From: Campylobacteraceae bacterium
Lineage (GTDB): Bacteria > Campylobacterota > Campylobacteria > Campylobacterales > Sulfurovaceae
Reading direction: 5' to 3'
Assembly: GCA_027036015.1 (NCBI GenBank)
Contig: JALVTH010000039.1
Coordinates: forward strand, 1 to 34,220
Length of the DNA stretch: 34,220 nt
Position 1 is the first letter of the stretch; every line of letters starts with the position of its first letter. The notes beneath the pieces were generated by a model that saw only the letters and a list, made by a program, of their open reading frames with translations, had not been told where the DNA came from and made no database searches. Below, in pieces: positions 17,554-25,753 of this stretch. Both the position numbers and the translations under genes were made by a program.

Positions 17554-17569
17554 ATTTTCAACGCCTGAC
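17548..17569 (-). repeat. Right 22-bp inverted repeat of the transposase unit
   Basis: It is the exact reverse complement of 16736-16757 and overlaps the last codon and stop of the transposase gene. Confidence 0.9.
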
Positions 17570-17587
17570 CCTTAAGAAAAATCTAGA

Positions 17588-17709
17588 ATCTTTTATGAAA
17601 AGTTCGAAAATTGCGTAAAAGAGGTAAAAAAGATAATGGCGGAGAATTGGAAGAAACTACACTTTGGGACTTAATAAATGAGCTTAACAATAATAGTGCC
17701 GACTCCTAA
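17588..17709 (+). pseudogene. Antitoxin-gene remnant (5' truncated, frame-broken)
   Basis: No start codon with a ribosome-binding site is present. One frame reads a plausible helical segment (KSRIFYEKFENCVKEVKK) from about 17582, then continuity passes to another frame (GGELEETTLWDLINELNNN) that ends at TAA 17707-17709. The last part looks like the C-terminus of a RelB/ParD-type antitoxin and overlaps the start of the toxin-like frame, as in real toxin-antitoxin operons. The 5' part is missing where the transposase unit ends. The assignment rests on arrangement and general character only. Confidence 0.45.
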
Positions 17710-17827
17710 ATTTAAAAAATCTGTTAAAAGGCTTTTTAAGCGATATAAACATATAGCTAAAGATTTAGCCGATTTAGAAAATATCGACGAGAAAAGATTG
17801 GTCGAAATTTTAACAGCCAATGGCTAG
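17678..17827 (+). pseudogene. Truncated RelE/ParE-family toxin gene (49 codons)
   Basis: ATG 17678 opens a frame with VPTPKFKKSVKRLFKRYKHI, the N-terminal strand and basic helix typical of RelE/ParE-superfamily toxins, followed by KDLADL. It stops after VEILTANG at 49 residues, where a full toxin has about 90-110. The C-terminal catalytic strands are missing, so it should not be active. It overlaps the antitoxin-like frame. The remnant sits between the transposase unit and uppP, suggesting loss by insertion and deletion at this site. Confidence 0.6.
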
Positions 17828-17861
17828 GGTAGATTTTAGCATTTTTGCCTTTACAGCAAAA

Positions 17862-18638
17862 TTATTGTGCTAAATAATAAAGCAAAAATACCCCAAAGAT
17901 TATTCTATAGGCTCCAAACCATTCAAGCGAGTAGTGTTGCACGAATTTTAAGAAAAGTTTTACGGCAATGTAGGCAGAGATAAAGCTTACAATAAAACCT
18001 ACGGCTAAAATTGCGCCATTAACGCTTGTGAAGGTGTGGATATTTTTTAAAAATTCATATCCGCTTGCGGCAAACATTGTTGGAATTGCTAATAAAAAGC
18101 TAAAATCTGCTGCCGTTTTTCTGGTTAAGCCGCCAAGCATTCCGCCAACAATTGTTGCGCCGCTTCTGCTAGTACCTGGAATTAGGGCGAATACTTGCGA
18201 AAAACCGACAATTAGGGCTTGCTTTAGGCTGACATTTTCTACATCGTTAACCATTTTGCTTTCGTCTTTTCTTTTGTAAAAAAATTCAACTATAAAAAAG
18301 ATAACTCCGCCTATTATAAACATAATTGCTGAAGTTTGCACACTAAATAGCTCTTTAATTTGGTGGCGGAAAATAAAGCCAATAATTGCCAAAGGCAAGA
18401 ATGCCGCAATAACCTTTTTCCAAAGATTTATCTCTTTAAGATTTAGTTTGTTTAGGTAAATTAAAACAATTGCCAAAGTGGCTCCAAGCTGAATAATAAC
18501 TTCAAAAGCAACATTTGCTTCGCTCTGCTTTAATTTTAAAAAATCCGATGCAATAATCATGTGGGCAGTAGAAGAGATAGGCAAAAATTCGGTTATTCCT
18601 TCTACTACTCCTAAAATTGTGCTCTCTATTATGTTCAT
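17862..18638 (-). CDS. uppP: Undecaprenyl-diphosphatase UppP (BacA)
   Basis: The 258-aa polytopic inner-membrane enzyme dephosphorylates undecaprenyl pyrophosphate to the carrier lipid used for peptidoglycan and surface glycans. Both active-site motifs are intact: [14 protein letters not shown] at 13-26, with Glu17 and His26, and PGTSRSGAT at 154-162, with Arg158. Its length is usual for the family. A GAGG-type site precedes the ATG. It lies 13 bases downstream of the dedA-family gene on the same strand, so the two form an operon. The gene end borders the decayed toxin-antitoxin remnant. Confidence 0.97.
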   Translation of the reverse strand: MNIIESTILGVVEGITEFLPISSTAHMIIASDFLKLKQSEANVAFEVIIQLGATLAIVLIYLNKLNLKEINLWKKVIAAFLPLAIIGFIFRHQIKELFSVQTSAIMFIIGGVIFFIVEFFYKRKDESKMVNDVENVSLKQALIVGFSQVFALIPGTSRSGATIVGGMLGGLTRKTAADFSFLLAIPTMFAASGYEFLKNIHTFTSVNGAILAVGFIVSFISAYIAVKLFLKFVQHYSLEWFGAYRIIFGVFLLYYLAQ

Positions 18639-18651
18639 TTCCTCTATTCCT

Positions 18652-19242
18652 TTAAATTAATTTCTTAGTTTTTTTATGCCGCCATATATAAAAAATAATC
18701 AACATAGTAACCAAAATTAGCGTAATTACGGTTATCTCTTTTAAATATTTATGAATTAAATCTTCATTTGCACCTAAAAAGTAGCCAAGGAGTGTTAGCA
18801 CTATTACCCATATTCCAGCGCCAAAAGCTGTATAAAAGCTAAATTTTAGCGGATTCATATTTGCCAAGCCTGCTGGAAAAGAGATATATTGCCTAATTCC
18901 TGGAATCAAGCGCCCTGTAAAGGTAGAGATGTGTCCGTGGTGCTCAAAAAAGTTTTCTAGCTTGTCAACTTTCTCTTTGTTCATTAGTTTTAGCAAAAGG
19001 GCGCGCCCAAATTTTGATGCTAAAATATAATTAAACCAAGCTCCAGCAAGCGAGCCTAAAATGCCTGTTGCAATCACTAAAGCGAGATTCATATTCCCTT
19101 TAAAGGCAAGGTATCCGGCAGGAATCATAACAACTTCGCTTGGAAATGGAAAAAAAGAACTCTCTAAAAACATCAAGGCAAAAATGCCAAAATAACCCAT
19201 TGCCCCAATTGTATCAACTAAAAAATTGACAATTTCTTGCAC
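18652..19242 (-). CDS. DedA-family membrane protein
   Basis: The 196-aa protein of the DedA/SNARE-associated (VTT) family has several membrane helices and the family signature region [17 protein letters not shown] (about 31-47). [16 protein letters not shown] (about 111-126) contains the conserved Arg and Pro residues of the re-entrant loop. Members of the family translocate polyprenyl phosphates or phospholipids across the membrane; some act as undecaprenyl-phosphate flippases. Being first in an operon with uppP supports that role here, though this is inference. The start is a GTG with GAGGAG 5 bases upstream. A TGTATAAT element lies about 22 bases further up. Confidence 0.93.
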   Translation of the reverse strand: MQEIVNFLVDTIGAMGYFGIFALMFLESSFFPFPSEVVMIPAGYLAFKGNMNLALVIATGILGSLAGAWFNYILASKFGRALLLKLMNKEKVDKLENFFEHHGHISTFTGRLIPGIRQYISFPAGLANMNPLKFSFYTAFGAGIWVIVLTLLGYFLGANEDLIHKYLKEITVITLILVTMLIIFYIWRHKKTKKLI

Positions 19243-19263
19243 CTACACTCCTCTTTTTGCCAA

Positions 19264-19271
19264 ATTATACA
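19264..19271 (-). promoter_or_regulatory. Candidate -10 of the dedA-uppP operon
   Basis: The minus strand reads TGTATAAT, 22 to 29 bases upstream of the GTG start of the dedA-family gene. Confidence 0.5.
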
Positions 19272-19394
19272 AAAATTTGACTTACCTTCTTTTTTTTATT
19301 ACTTATTGACCCATTTATATAATAAGAAAATTGCTAACTAAGCCAGTTTTTTAATTTCTCTGAATGCTCTTTAATAAATGCTAACAAAATTTAT

Positions 19395-19757
19395 CTAACT
19401 TCGCAACCACTCTCTTGCTTTTTCAATTTCGCTATTTGAAAAAGTTTTAACATCTCCTGGCACCATAAATGAAAATATCTTAACCCCATTAATAATCCAT
19501 TTTATATCACTAACAACTGCAATTTTTTCCCACGCATCAAAAAATAGCAGCCCCGCTTTTGCATCATCTAACATGGCGCCAAATTCATAAGATTCAAACT
19601 CCGGCGTTACATGATACAAAACCCTGATTTTAGGAAATTTTTTAAGCTTATTCTTAATGGCAGGAATGAGAACCTCTTCGTAATCTTTAGCAGTTACTAT
19701 TTTGCTTAAATGAAACTCTAAAATATTGCTGTTTGGATCGTTTATAAGCTCAATCAT
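19395..19757 (-). CDS. SpoIIAA-like (STAS-fold) protein
   Basis: The 120-aa protein resembles the SpoIIAA-like family (a lipid-binding STAS-related fold). It opens MIELINDPNSNILEFHLSK, followed by alternating strands and helices with a KDYEEVLIPAIK helix, a KIRVLYHV strand, and the FFDAWEKIAVVSD segment characteristic of the family. It ends with KAREWLRS. Members are small soluble proteins of unclear function, sometimes thought to bind hydrophobic ligands. An in-frame TTG at 19775 is upstream, but AAGGAGGA lies 5 to 12 bases before ATG 19757, which is therefore the start. The gene stands alone between the dedA-uppP operon and the MFS gene. Confidence 0.85.
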   Translation of the reverse strand: MIELINDPNSNILEFHLSKIVTAKDYEEVLIPAIKNKLKKFPKIRVLYHVTPEFESYEFGAMLDDAKAGLLFFDAWEKIAVVSDIKWIINGVKIFSFMVPGDVKTFSNSEIEKAREWLRS

Positions 19758-19859
19758 CGTATCCTCCTTAAACAAGGTAAAAGTCTAAAGCACAAAGTTT
19801 GAATTTGATGTAAAAAATATTTTAGCAGATAATTATGACTTTTAAAACTTTTTCAAAAG

Positions 19860-21008
19860 TCATTTTATACCACTAAATTTAACTTTTTTTCTTGTTAGAA
19901 CAAAAAATATTACAAAAATCAAACTTAGTCCAATTATTGAAAATTCTATTGCTCTTCTTTGGTTAAAAGTTTGCCAAATAAGCCCAGTAACTGTTGCGCC
20001 AAGGGCGCTAAATGCTGCTACTCCTGCATAAAGAGTTCCATAGAGTGTGGCTTTGTTTTTAGCCTCTATTGAAATGAAAGTACGGATTGCATTAAGGCTG
20101 GCAACTATATAGATAGCAAGCAAAATAAAGCTTACAATTACTCCTTTAAACAACAAAGAAACCATTGCCAAAATTCCTATAAAAAATGAAAAAATAAGCA
20201 CAATTTTAGCGCTAAATCTATCTATTAACATACCTAAAAAGTAACTGCTTATTGTTTGCACAAAGTTATAAAGCACTATCAAAAGTGGAATATAGATAAT
20301 ATCGATACCACTCTCTTTAGCTTTGATAATAAAAAAGCTATCATTAAAAATAAAAAAATTAAATGCAAAATAGACAAAAAGCACAGGTAGCAGTTTTTTA
20401 TCTTCTTTAAGTTGGAATTTTGTTTTTCTCTTCTGTTTATAGGGTGTATCTTTAACAAAAAATGCAGCAATTATTACCGAAATCAGACCTGGCAGAAGAG
20501 TCCAGGCAAAAAGCTCTCTAAAAGTGCTTTCGTTTTTTCCAAAAAAATAAAGCACCCCAAAAGCAATCAGTGCACCGCTCATTTCACCCGCAACATCCAT
20601 CATTTTATGAAAACCGAAACTCTTGCCGCTCTTACCGCCGCTGTATTCAGAAATCAGGCTGTCTTTGGACGCGCTTCGAACCGCTTTGCCCATCCGCTCA
20701 AGTGCTCTTAAAACTGCAACACTTTGCCAAGAGTGTGAAAATGCTAAAAGAGGTTTAGTAAAAGCTGAAATAAAATATCCAGCTACTACAAATGGCTTTA
20801 CAATCTGCAATCTATCGCTCAAAATTCCAAAAAGAACCCTAAATCCATATGAAACAAATGTAGCAACTGCTACTACAAATCCAAGCTTATCAACTCCTTG
20901 ATTCAAAACATAAACAATAAAAAGAGGCAATATTGAAGTAACCATTGCACTTGCTAAATCGGTAAAAAAACTAACAAATCCAAGTGCTATTATGTTTTTA
21001 TGAATCAT
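19860..21008 (-). CDS. Major facilitator superfamily transporter
   Basis: The 382-aa protein has about 12 membrane helices and typical MFS features. The loop 2-3 region (YGFRVLFGILSDRL, about 60-73) matches motif A, and the central cytoplasmic loop is basic (KDTPYKQKRKTK, about 194-205). The middle stretch RALERMGKAVRSASKDSLISEY resembles the subgroup of bacterial MFS proteins with a GKxxRxxxxDxLI signature. The substrate is unknown. ATG 21008 is chosen over an upstream TTG (21032); the ribosome-binding site before it (AAAGAG) is modest. The leader contains a widely spaced perfect 12-base inverted repeat that might control it. Confidence 0.88.
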   Translation of the reverse strand: MIHKNIIALGFVSFFTDLASAMVTSILPLFIVYVLNQGVDKLGFVVAVATFVSYGFRVLFGILSDRLQIVKPFVVAGYFISAFTKPLLAFSHSWQSVAVLRALERMGKAVRSASKDSLISEYSGGKSGKSFGFHKMMDVAGEMSGALIAFGVLYFFGKNESTFRELFAWTLLPGLISVIIAAFFVKDTPYKQKRKTKFQLKEDKKLLPVLFVYFAFNFFIFNDSFFIIKAKESGIDIIYIPLLIVLYNFVQTISSYFLGMLIDRFSAKIVLIFSFFIGILAMVSLLFKGVIVSFILLAIYIVASLNAIRTFISIEAKNKATLYGTLYAGVAAFSALGATVTGLIWQTFNQRRAIEFSIIGLSLIFVIFFVLTRKKVKFSGIK

Positions 21009-21024
21009 TACACACTCTTTCGCA

Positions 21025-21092
21025 CAAAGCAAAACGGCTTTTAAAAGGGGTAAGTAGTTTAGAAGGGCTTATATGAAGAGCGTTTTGCTTTG
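21025..21092. repeat. Perfect 12-base inverted repeat in the MFS gene leader
   Basis: CAAAGCAAAACG (21025-21036) and CGTTTTGCTTTG (21081-21092) are exact reverse complements 44 bases apart. They lie directly upstream of the MFS ATG. They could close a long hairpin in the leader RNA or be two copies of an operator half. Confidence 0.55.
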
Positions 21093-21160
21093 CTGTTTTA
21101 TTATAATCTTTTTTTACAAGCAATTTATTGATTTTTATCAAAAATAAACTAAAAATAATC

Positions 21161-21169
21161 TTGTATAAT
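21161..21169 (+). promoter_or_regulatory. Candidate extended -10 for the siroheme gene
   Basis: The bases read TTGTATAAT, giving an extended -10 about 30 bases before the ATG at 21200. No clear -35. Confidence 0.45.
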
Positions 21170-21199
21170 AAAGAAAAATAATTTAAAAAAGAGTTTGCA

Positions 21200-21766
21200 A
21201 TGAGTTATTTTCCATTTTATTTAGATATAAATGAAAAAAAAATTTTATTAATTGGGGGCGGGAAAATTGCGTTGCAAAAACTAAAAGCACTTTTGCCTTT
21301 TAGTAAAAATATTACAGTTATTGCACCAGAAATCAAATATAATAACTATCTTTTAATAAAAGAACACAATTTGCCTTATTTTCAAAGAAGCTATCAAAAA
21401 GGAGATATTGAAAAGTTTGATATAGTAATTGTTGCAATCAATGATGAAAAATTGCAAGAAGCAATTTTTTATGAATCAAGAGGAAAAAATATTTTAATAA
21501 ATTGTGTTGATAATATTAAATATTGTGACTTTATCTTTCCATCAATTATAAAAAGAGGTGATATTACTATTACAATTTCAACAAATGGTGCTTCCCCTGC
21601 TCTATCAAGAGGACTGAGAGAGTATATTGAATCTTTATTGCCAAAAGATTTGGAAAGTTTTGTAGCATTGTTAAAACAGATGCGCCAAGAATTACCAAAG
21701 GGAGATGAGAGAATGAAAAAATTTAAAGATGTGGTAAAAGCATATTTTAAAAGAATGAATTTGTAA
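21200..21766 (+). CDS. Precorrin-2 dehydrogenase / sirohydrochlorin ferrochelatase (siroheme synthase N-domain type)
   Basis: The 188-aa protein corresponds to the NAD-dependent dehydrogenase/ferrochelatase half of CysG (Met8/SirC type), which oxidises precorrin-2 to sirohydrochlorin and may insert iron to give siroheme. The NAD-binding Rossmann motif GGGKIA lies at about 19-24. NCVDNIKYCDFIFPSIIKRG (about 101-120) contains the expected catalytic Asp, and ITISTNGASPALSR matches the family. The methyltransferase half is absent, so a separate CobA/SumT is expected elsewhere. Siroheme serves nitrite and sulfite reductases. The ribosome-binding site is weak (AAGAG). A small acidic-protein gene follows 41 bases later. 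Confidence 0.92.
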   Translation: MSYFPFYLDINEKKILLIGGGKIALQKLKALLPFSKNITVIAPEIKYNNYLLIKEHNLPYFQRSYQKGDIEKFDIVIVAINDEKLQEAIFYESRGKNILINCVDNIKYCDFIFPSIIKRGDITITISTNGASPALSRGLREYIESLLPKDLESFVALLKQMRQELPKGDERMKKFKDVVKAYFKRMNL

Positions 21767-21807
21767 GAAATATGTTACAATAACTAAACTCAAAAAGGGG
21801 GACAGCA

Positions 21808-22077
21808 ATGAAGAGTGAACAAAGCAGTATTCAAAAATTAAAAAGCATTCTTGAAAATATTGTAATGCCCGATTTAGAAGAAGTAATTGATGGTATTTAC
21901 CAAACTATTGCAAATGGAGAGGAAATTTCATTAGGAGAGAGGGAAGAGCTTGAAGAACTGCAAGAAATTCATAATGAATGCCGTGAAATTTTAATTGAGA
22001 TTGAAAGCGGCGAAATGGAGGAGGAGGAAGCAAAAGAGCTTTTGGCTGAACTTATTGATATTGTTCAAAAAGATTAG
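21808..22077 (+). CDS. Small acidic helical protein (89 aa), unknown function
   Basis: This 89-aa protein is strongly acidic and almost wholly helical by composition, with long Glu/Leu-rich stretches (EEAKELLAELIDIVQKD at the C-terminus) suggesting a helical hairpin or coiled-coil. It has no signal peptide and no cysteine pair, although a single Cys lies in HNECREIL. I do not recognise a named family. The AAAGGGGG ribosome-binding site is strong. It lies 41 bases after the siroheme gene and overlaps the convergent glnD gene by 4 bases. A role with either neighbour is possible but not shown. Confidence 0.8.
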   Translation: MKSEQSSIQKLKSILENIVMPDLEEVIDGIYQTIANGEEISLGEREELEELQEIHNECREILIEIESGEMEEEEAKELLAELIDIVQKD

Positions 22078-24524
22078 CTCGAAAGCCTTTTGACTATCTC
22101 TTCTTTATGGATGCAAAAATTTCCATTTTTCTCAATTAAAAAGAGATCGTAGGCTATTTTTTTAATCGTACTTGATTTGGCTGAAACAATTTCTATTTGA
22201 TACTCTTCAAACAAATTCATAATAAAAGCTAAAAGCCCTTTAGTATCTGGGGCTTTGAGTTTTAAAAGAGCATAATCGTTTGTATGATCGCAATCGATAA
22301 AAATATCTTCTTTTTTAATTTGAGGAGATTTAAGTATTGGACGCTTTTGTTCTTTAAAAGAAGCTTCTATAATTTGCTCAATTCTTTGAATTTCGTCTTC
22401 TTCTACCTTTTGATTAAAATCAATTTTAAAATATTTTGCTCCATCAAATAGTCTTACAATATCCAAGTTAGCAATATTTAAATGGCGTAATTTACTAAGC
22501 AAATAACCCAAATCTATCGGTTCTTTTCGAATAATTTCAATGGTTAAAAATTTATTATTTGTAATGATATAGCGATAATTTGTTGTCTCAAGCGCTTGGC
22601 GGGCAATTTCGATAATGCGGTTGGTTGTATATTTAATAAAAGGTAAATTAGATTCTATCTCCAAAATTTTTCGCTGCAATTTTTTGGGCAATGCTTTAAA
22701 TTGGGCTGAGCGTTTTAATGACAAAATACGATTAATTCTTTGTTCCATTTCACTAACAAACTCTTTATGTTGCAAAAAGTTCATAGCATTTTCATAAAGT
22801 GTCTTAAAAAGTCTTGCGTTAAATTCATTATAGATATTATTGCCAACACCACTTGTATCTGCATAGGTTAAAAGTAAAATTAAATCAAGCTCTCTTTTGC
22901 TTGGAAAAAAGCCTGCAAATTTTGCAATAACTTTATGAGAATAGATATCTTCTCTTTGAGCTGTTTGGCTAAGGAGAGAATGGTGCATTATTAGTTTGCT
23001 TCCAAGATTAATAAAATCTTCATCTAAGCCTAAATTTTTTGCATAAACCCTAAAAAGTGCTGCTCCAAGTTCGTGATGATCTTTTATTCGCCCTTTTCCT
23101 GCATCATGTAATAGAGTAATCATTTTGAGTAATAATTTATCTTTGCTATTTAAACTTTCAAAAAGCTCTTTTATAAAAGAGTCTTGAATATTTTCAAGTG
23201 CTTCTACACACTTAATTAAATGCATATCAACAGTATATTTATGGTAACCATCAAATTGAGGCAGTGCATCAATTTTTTTAAGTGGTGGAATATAAAAACC
23301 AAGTACTCCAACTTCGTTTAAAGCTTGTAAAATCGAACTTGTATAAGGAGCTTTAAAAAGCTCTATAATCATGGTAGTATCTGGCTTTGTAGGCTCTTTT
23401 TCGTGCAAACGTAAAAATTGTTCGTTTAGTCTTGGATGAGCGCGAAAAGGAGTATTTGCATTTTTGATTAAAAATTCAAGCGCCTCTTGTGTTGAAGAAA
23501 AAGTGCTATTAGAACAAAGATAACCACTATATAAAACGACACCTTTTAAACTTGCAATTTTTTCAAGCCAAATTCTAGAATAAAGCCAAATAGTTCTTAA
23601 AGCTTTGTGCACCCTTTTGCTAAAAATCATATGGCGTTTGCCATAACCTAATAGCTCACTAACATCTGGAATATATTCAAGTCGTAAATGGTCTGTTTTT
23701 TTCTCAACTACCAAATGAAGTGCTGAGCGGACTTTAAACAAAAACTCAAGTGCACTTCGAAATTTTGCATAGTCTCTTTCATTTACAATTGAAGTTGGAA
23801 GCTCTTTAATATTTGGCACATTAAAAAGCAGCTTTCCTATCCAAAAGACAATATTTGCATCTCGAAAGCCTCCAACGCCTTCTTTTAAGTTTGGTTCCAT
23901 CATTAAAGGATATTTTTTTCGTAACTCACGGCGCTCTTTAATTTTTGCTTTGACAAACTCAAGCTGCTTTGTTTGTCTAATACGGCTTAAAACATTTTCA
24001 ATCTCTACCCATAAATATTTTGAACCATCAACAAATCGCGCTTCAAGCATTGCTGTTTTGATTGTTACATCAGAATCTGCCACAGCTTCAAGTTCACTTA
24101 TTTCATGGACTCTATGACCAAGTTTTAAGCCAACATCCCAAAGTAGATATAAGATATTTTGAATAATCTCTTTGGTGTTATAACCAGGAATCTCTTTATA
24201 AATAAACATAATATCAATATCAGATTTTGGGCTTAATTGCTCTCTTCCATAACTTCCAAGTGCATTAATAGTTAGAGGAATTGCATTTTTACTTGGAAAA
24301 AATTCAAAAAAGCTCTCTCTGGTAGCCACATAATAGGCAAGTTTTATGATTGAATCAATCTTTCTTATATGTTTAATTAAAAAATCTTTTCCTCCACTTT
24401 TTTTAAAAACTTCAGATAAAGTGGCATAATAGTTTTTTAAATTCTCTTTTATCACTTTGGCAATTTCAAAGTTTGAGGCATTGTTACTTATTAAATCTTC
24501 TATTTTTCTTTTTAACTCTTCCAA
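22074..24524 (-). CDS. glnD: [Protein-PII] uridylyltransferase / uridylyl-removing enzyme GlnD
   Basis: The 816-aa protein has the full GlnD architecture. The nucleotidyltransferase domain carries GSYGREQLSPKSDIDIMF (90-107), with Asp102 and Asp104 as metal ligands. The HD domain, which removes uridylyl groups, has LLHDAGKGRIKDHHELGA with His473 and Asp474. Two ACT domains (about 655-725 and 745-810) bind glutamine. It senses glutamine and modifies PII at Tyr51; glnB and amtB lie 1.4 kb away. The start is a TTG supported by AAGGGAAA 5 bases upstream; no nearby ATG fits better. It is divergent from mqnE. GlnD is missing from many host-associated Campylobacterota, so its presence fits a free-living autotroph. 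Confidence 0.95.
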   Translation of the reverse strand: MEELKRKIEDLISNNASNFEIAKVIKENLKNYYATLSEVFKKSGGKDFLIKHIRKIDSIIKLAYYVATRESFFEFFPSKNAIPLTINALGSYGREQLSPKSDIDIMFIYKEIPGYNTKEIIQNILYLLWDVGLKLGHRVHEISELEAVADSDVTIKTAMLEARFVDGSKYLWVEIENVLSRIRQTKQLEFVKAKIKERRELRKKYPLMMEPNLKEGVGGFRDANIVFWIGKLLFNVPNIKELPTSIVNERDYAKFRSALEFLFKVRSALHLVVEKKTDHLRLEYIPDVSELLGYGKRHMIFSKRVHKALRTIWLYSRIWLEKIASLKGVVLYSGYLCSNSTFSSTQEALEFLIKNANTPFRAHPRLNEQFLRLHEKEPTKPDTTMIIELFKAPYTSSILQALNEVGVLGFYIPPLKKIDALPQFDGYHKYTVDMHLIKCVEALENIQDSFIKELFESLNSKDKLLLKMITLLHDAGKGRIKDHHELGAALFRVYAKNLGLDEDFINLGSKLIMHHSLLSQTAQREDIYSHKVIAKFAGFFPSKRELDLILLLTYADTSGVGNNIYNEFNARLFKTLYENAMNFLQHKEFVSEMEQRINRILSLKRSAQFKALPKKLQRKILEIESNLPFIKYTTNRIIEIARQALETTNYRYIITNNKFLTIEIIRKEPIDLGYLLSKLRHLNIANLDIVRLFDGAKYFKIDFNQKVEEDEIQRIEQIIEASFKEQKRPILKSPQIKKEDIFIDCDHTNDYALLKLKAPDTKGLLAFIMNLFEEYQIEIVSAKSSTIKKIAYDLFLIEKNGNFCIHKEEIVKRLSS

Positions 24525-24545
24525 AGTTTCCCTTGCGTTTTTATT

Positions 24546-24553
24546 GCTATAAT
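24546..24553 (+). promoter_or_regulatory. Extended -10 promoter of mqnE
   Basis: GCTATAAT, preceded by T, gives TGCTATAAT 36 to 44 bases before the mqnE ATG. It lies between the divergent glnD and mqnE genes. No -35 is visible. Confidence 0.5.
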
Positions 24554-24589
24554 ATCACAAGAAATTTAGCAAATGCTTAAAGGATTTTA

Positions 24590-25657
24590 ATGCTTGATAT
24601 TGTAAAAGAAAAAGTAAAAAATAACCAAAGAATCACTCCAAAAGAGGCTTTGGCACTATATGATTATAACCTTTTAGATATTGCTCCAATAGCAAATGAA
24701 ATACGACTCAAAAAGCATGGCAAAAAGAGTTTTTTTAATGTTAATCGCCATATTAATCCAACAAATATATGTAAAGATACATGTAAATTTTGTGCCTATT
24801 CTGCTACAAGAAAAAATCCAAACCCTTATACGCTCACAATTGATGAAATTGTTGCTATTGCCAAAGATGCTGCTAATAAAGGCGCAAAAGAGCTTCATAT
24901 TGTATCAGCCCATAATCCAAATGTAGGGCTTAATTGGTATTTTGATGCTTTTAGAGCTATCAAAAAGGAGTTGCCAAATATCCATATTAAAGCCTTAACT
25001 GCTGCAGAAGTACACTTTTTGTCAACTGAGTATAATTTAAGTTATGATGAAGTGCTTGATATGATGATAGAAAGTGGGGTTGATTCAATGCCAGGAGGTG
25101 GTGCTGAGATATTTGATGAAACAATTCGAGATAAAATTTGCAAAGGAAAAGTTGATTCTAAAAATTGGCTCTTAATTCATCAAAAGTGGCATGAGCGAGG
25201 AAGACAAAGCAATGCAACAATGCTTTTTGGTCATATTGAAAAAAGAGAGCACCGCATTGATCATATGAATAGATTACGAGAGCTTCAAGATAAAACAAAA
25301 GGATTTAATACTTTTATTCCTTTAGTCTATCAAAGAGAAAATAACTATTTAAAAGTTGAAAAGTTTTTAACTGCAAATGAGATTTTAAAAACTTTTGCAA
25401 TAGCAAGAATCTTTCTTGATAATTTTGAGCATATCAAAGCTTATTGGGCAACTACAACAATTAATTTAGCTTTAGTTGCACAAGAATTTGGCTGTGATGA
25501 TTTAGATGGCACAATTCAAAAAGAATCAATCCAAAGTGCAGCTGGAGCTAAAAGTGCAAATGGTATCAGCCAAGATGAACTTGTTGGACTTATTAAAAAT
25601 AGTGGGTTTATTCCAGTTGAACGCGATAGTTTATATAATGAACTCAAGGTGTGGTAA
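24590..25657 (+). CDS. mqnE: Aminofutalosine synthase MqnE (radical SAM)
   Basis: The 355-aa radical SAM enzyme joins the adenosyl radical to a chorismate-derived enolpyruvyl benzoate, forming aminofutalosine in the futalosine route to menaquinone. The CxxxCxxC iron-sulfur motif is at Cys61, Cys65 and Cys68 in TNICKDTCKFCAYS. HINPTNIC, MPGGGAEI and HERGRQSNATMLFGHIE are typical of MqnE rather than MqnC or CofH. Its length is usual. The AAAGGA site lies 6 bases before ATG 24590. It stands alone, divergent from glnD. Menaquinone is the respiratory quinone of Campylobacterota, which fits. Confidence 0.94.
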   Translation: MLDIVKEKVKNNQRITPKEALALYDYNLLDIAPIANEIRLKKHGKKSFFNVNRHINPTNICKDTCKFCAYSATRKNPNPYTLTIDEIVAIAKDAANKGAKELHIVSAHNPNVGLNWYFDAFRAIKKELPNIHIKALTAAEVHFLSTEYNLSYDEVLDMMIESGVDSMPGGGAEIFDETIRDKICKGKVDSKNWLLIHQKWHERGRQSNATMLFGHIEKREHRIDHMNRLRELQDKTKGFNTFIPLVYQRENNYLKVEKFLTANEILKTFAIARIFLDNFEHIKAYWATTTINLALVAQEFGCDDLDGTIQKESIQSAAGAKSANGISQDELVGLIKNSGFIPVERDSLYNELKVW

Positions 25658-25753
25658 AAGTTAAAAAAATTGATATTTAATAGCAAAATTTTAAATTAGA
25701 TTAAGAAAAATTCACTTCAATTATTTTTTATTAAGAACTTTAGGAGGGCTTAT

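Larger units (their letters stand above)
16736..17569 (+). mobile_element. RAYT/IS200-type transposase unit bounded by perfect 22-bp inverted repeats
   Basis: The unit is 834 bp: one REP-associated-tyrosine-transposase-like gene between inverted repeats at 16736-16757 and 17548-17569. The right repeat contains the transposase stop codon. No target duplication is visible outside the repeats, which fits single-strand HUH transposition. Whether the unit moves autonomously or is a domesticated RAYT cannot be told from one copy. Confidence 0.75.

Noticed and set aside
17678-17827. Active RelE-type toxin
   Set aside because: It lacks the C-terminal half that carries the catalytic strands, and the antitoxin frame is broken.
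19334-19394. Sixteen-codon leftward fragment ending NWLS after the SpoIIAA-like gene
   Set aside because: It resembles a protein C-terminus but has no start or ribosome-binding site and is too short to assign.
20412-20901. Three overlapping plus-strand open frames of 62-99 codons
   Set aside because: They lie antisense inside the MFS gene, have no ribosome-binding sites and no recognisable protein content.
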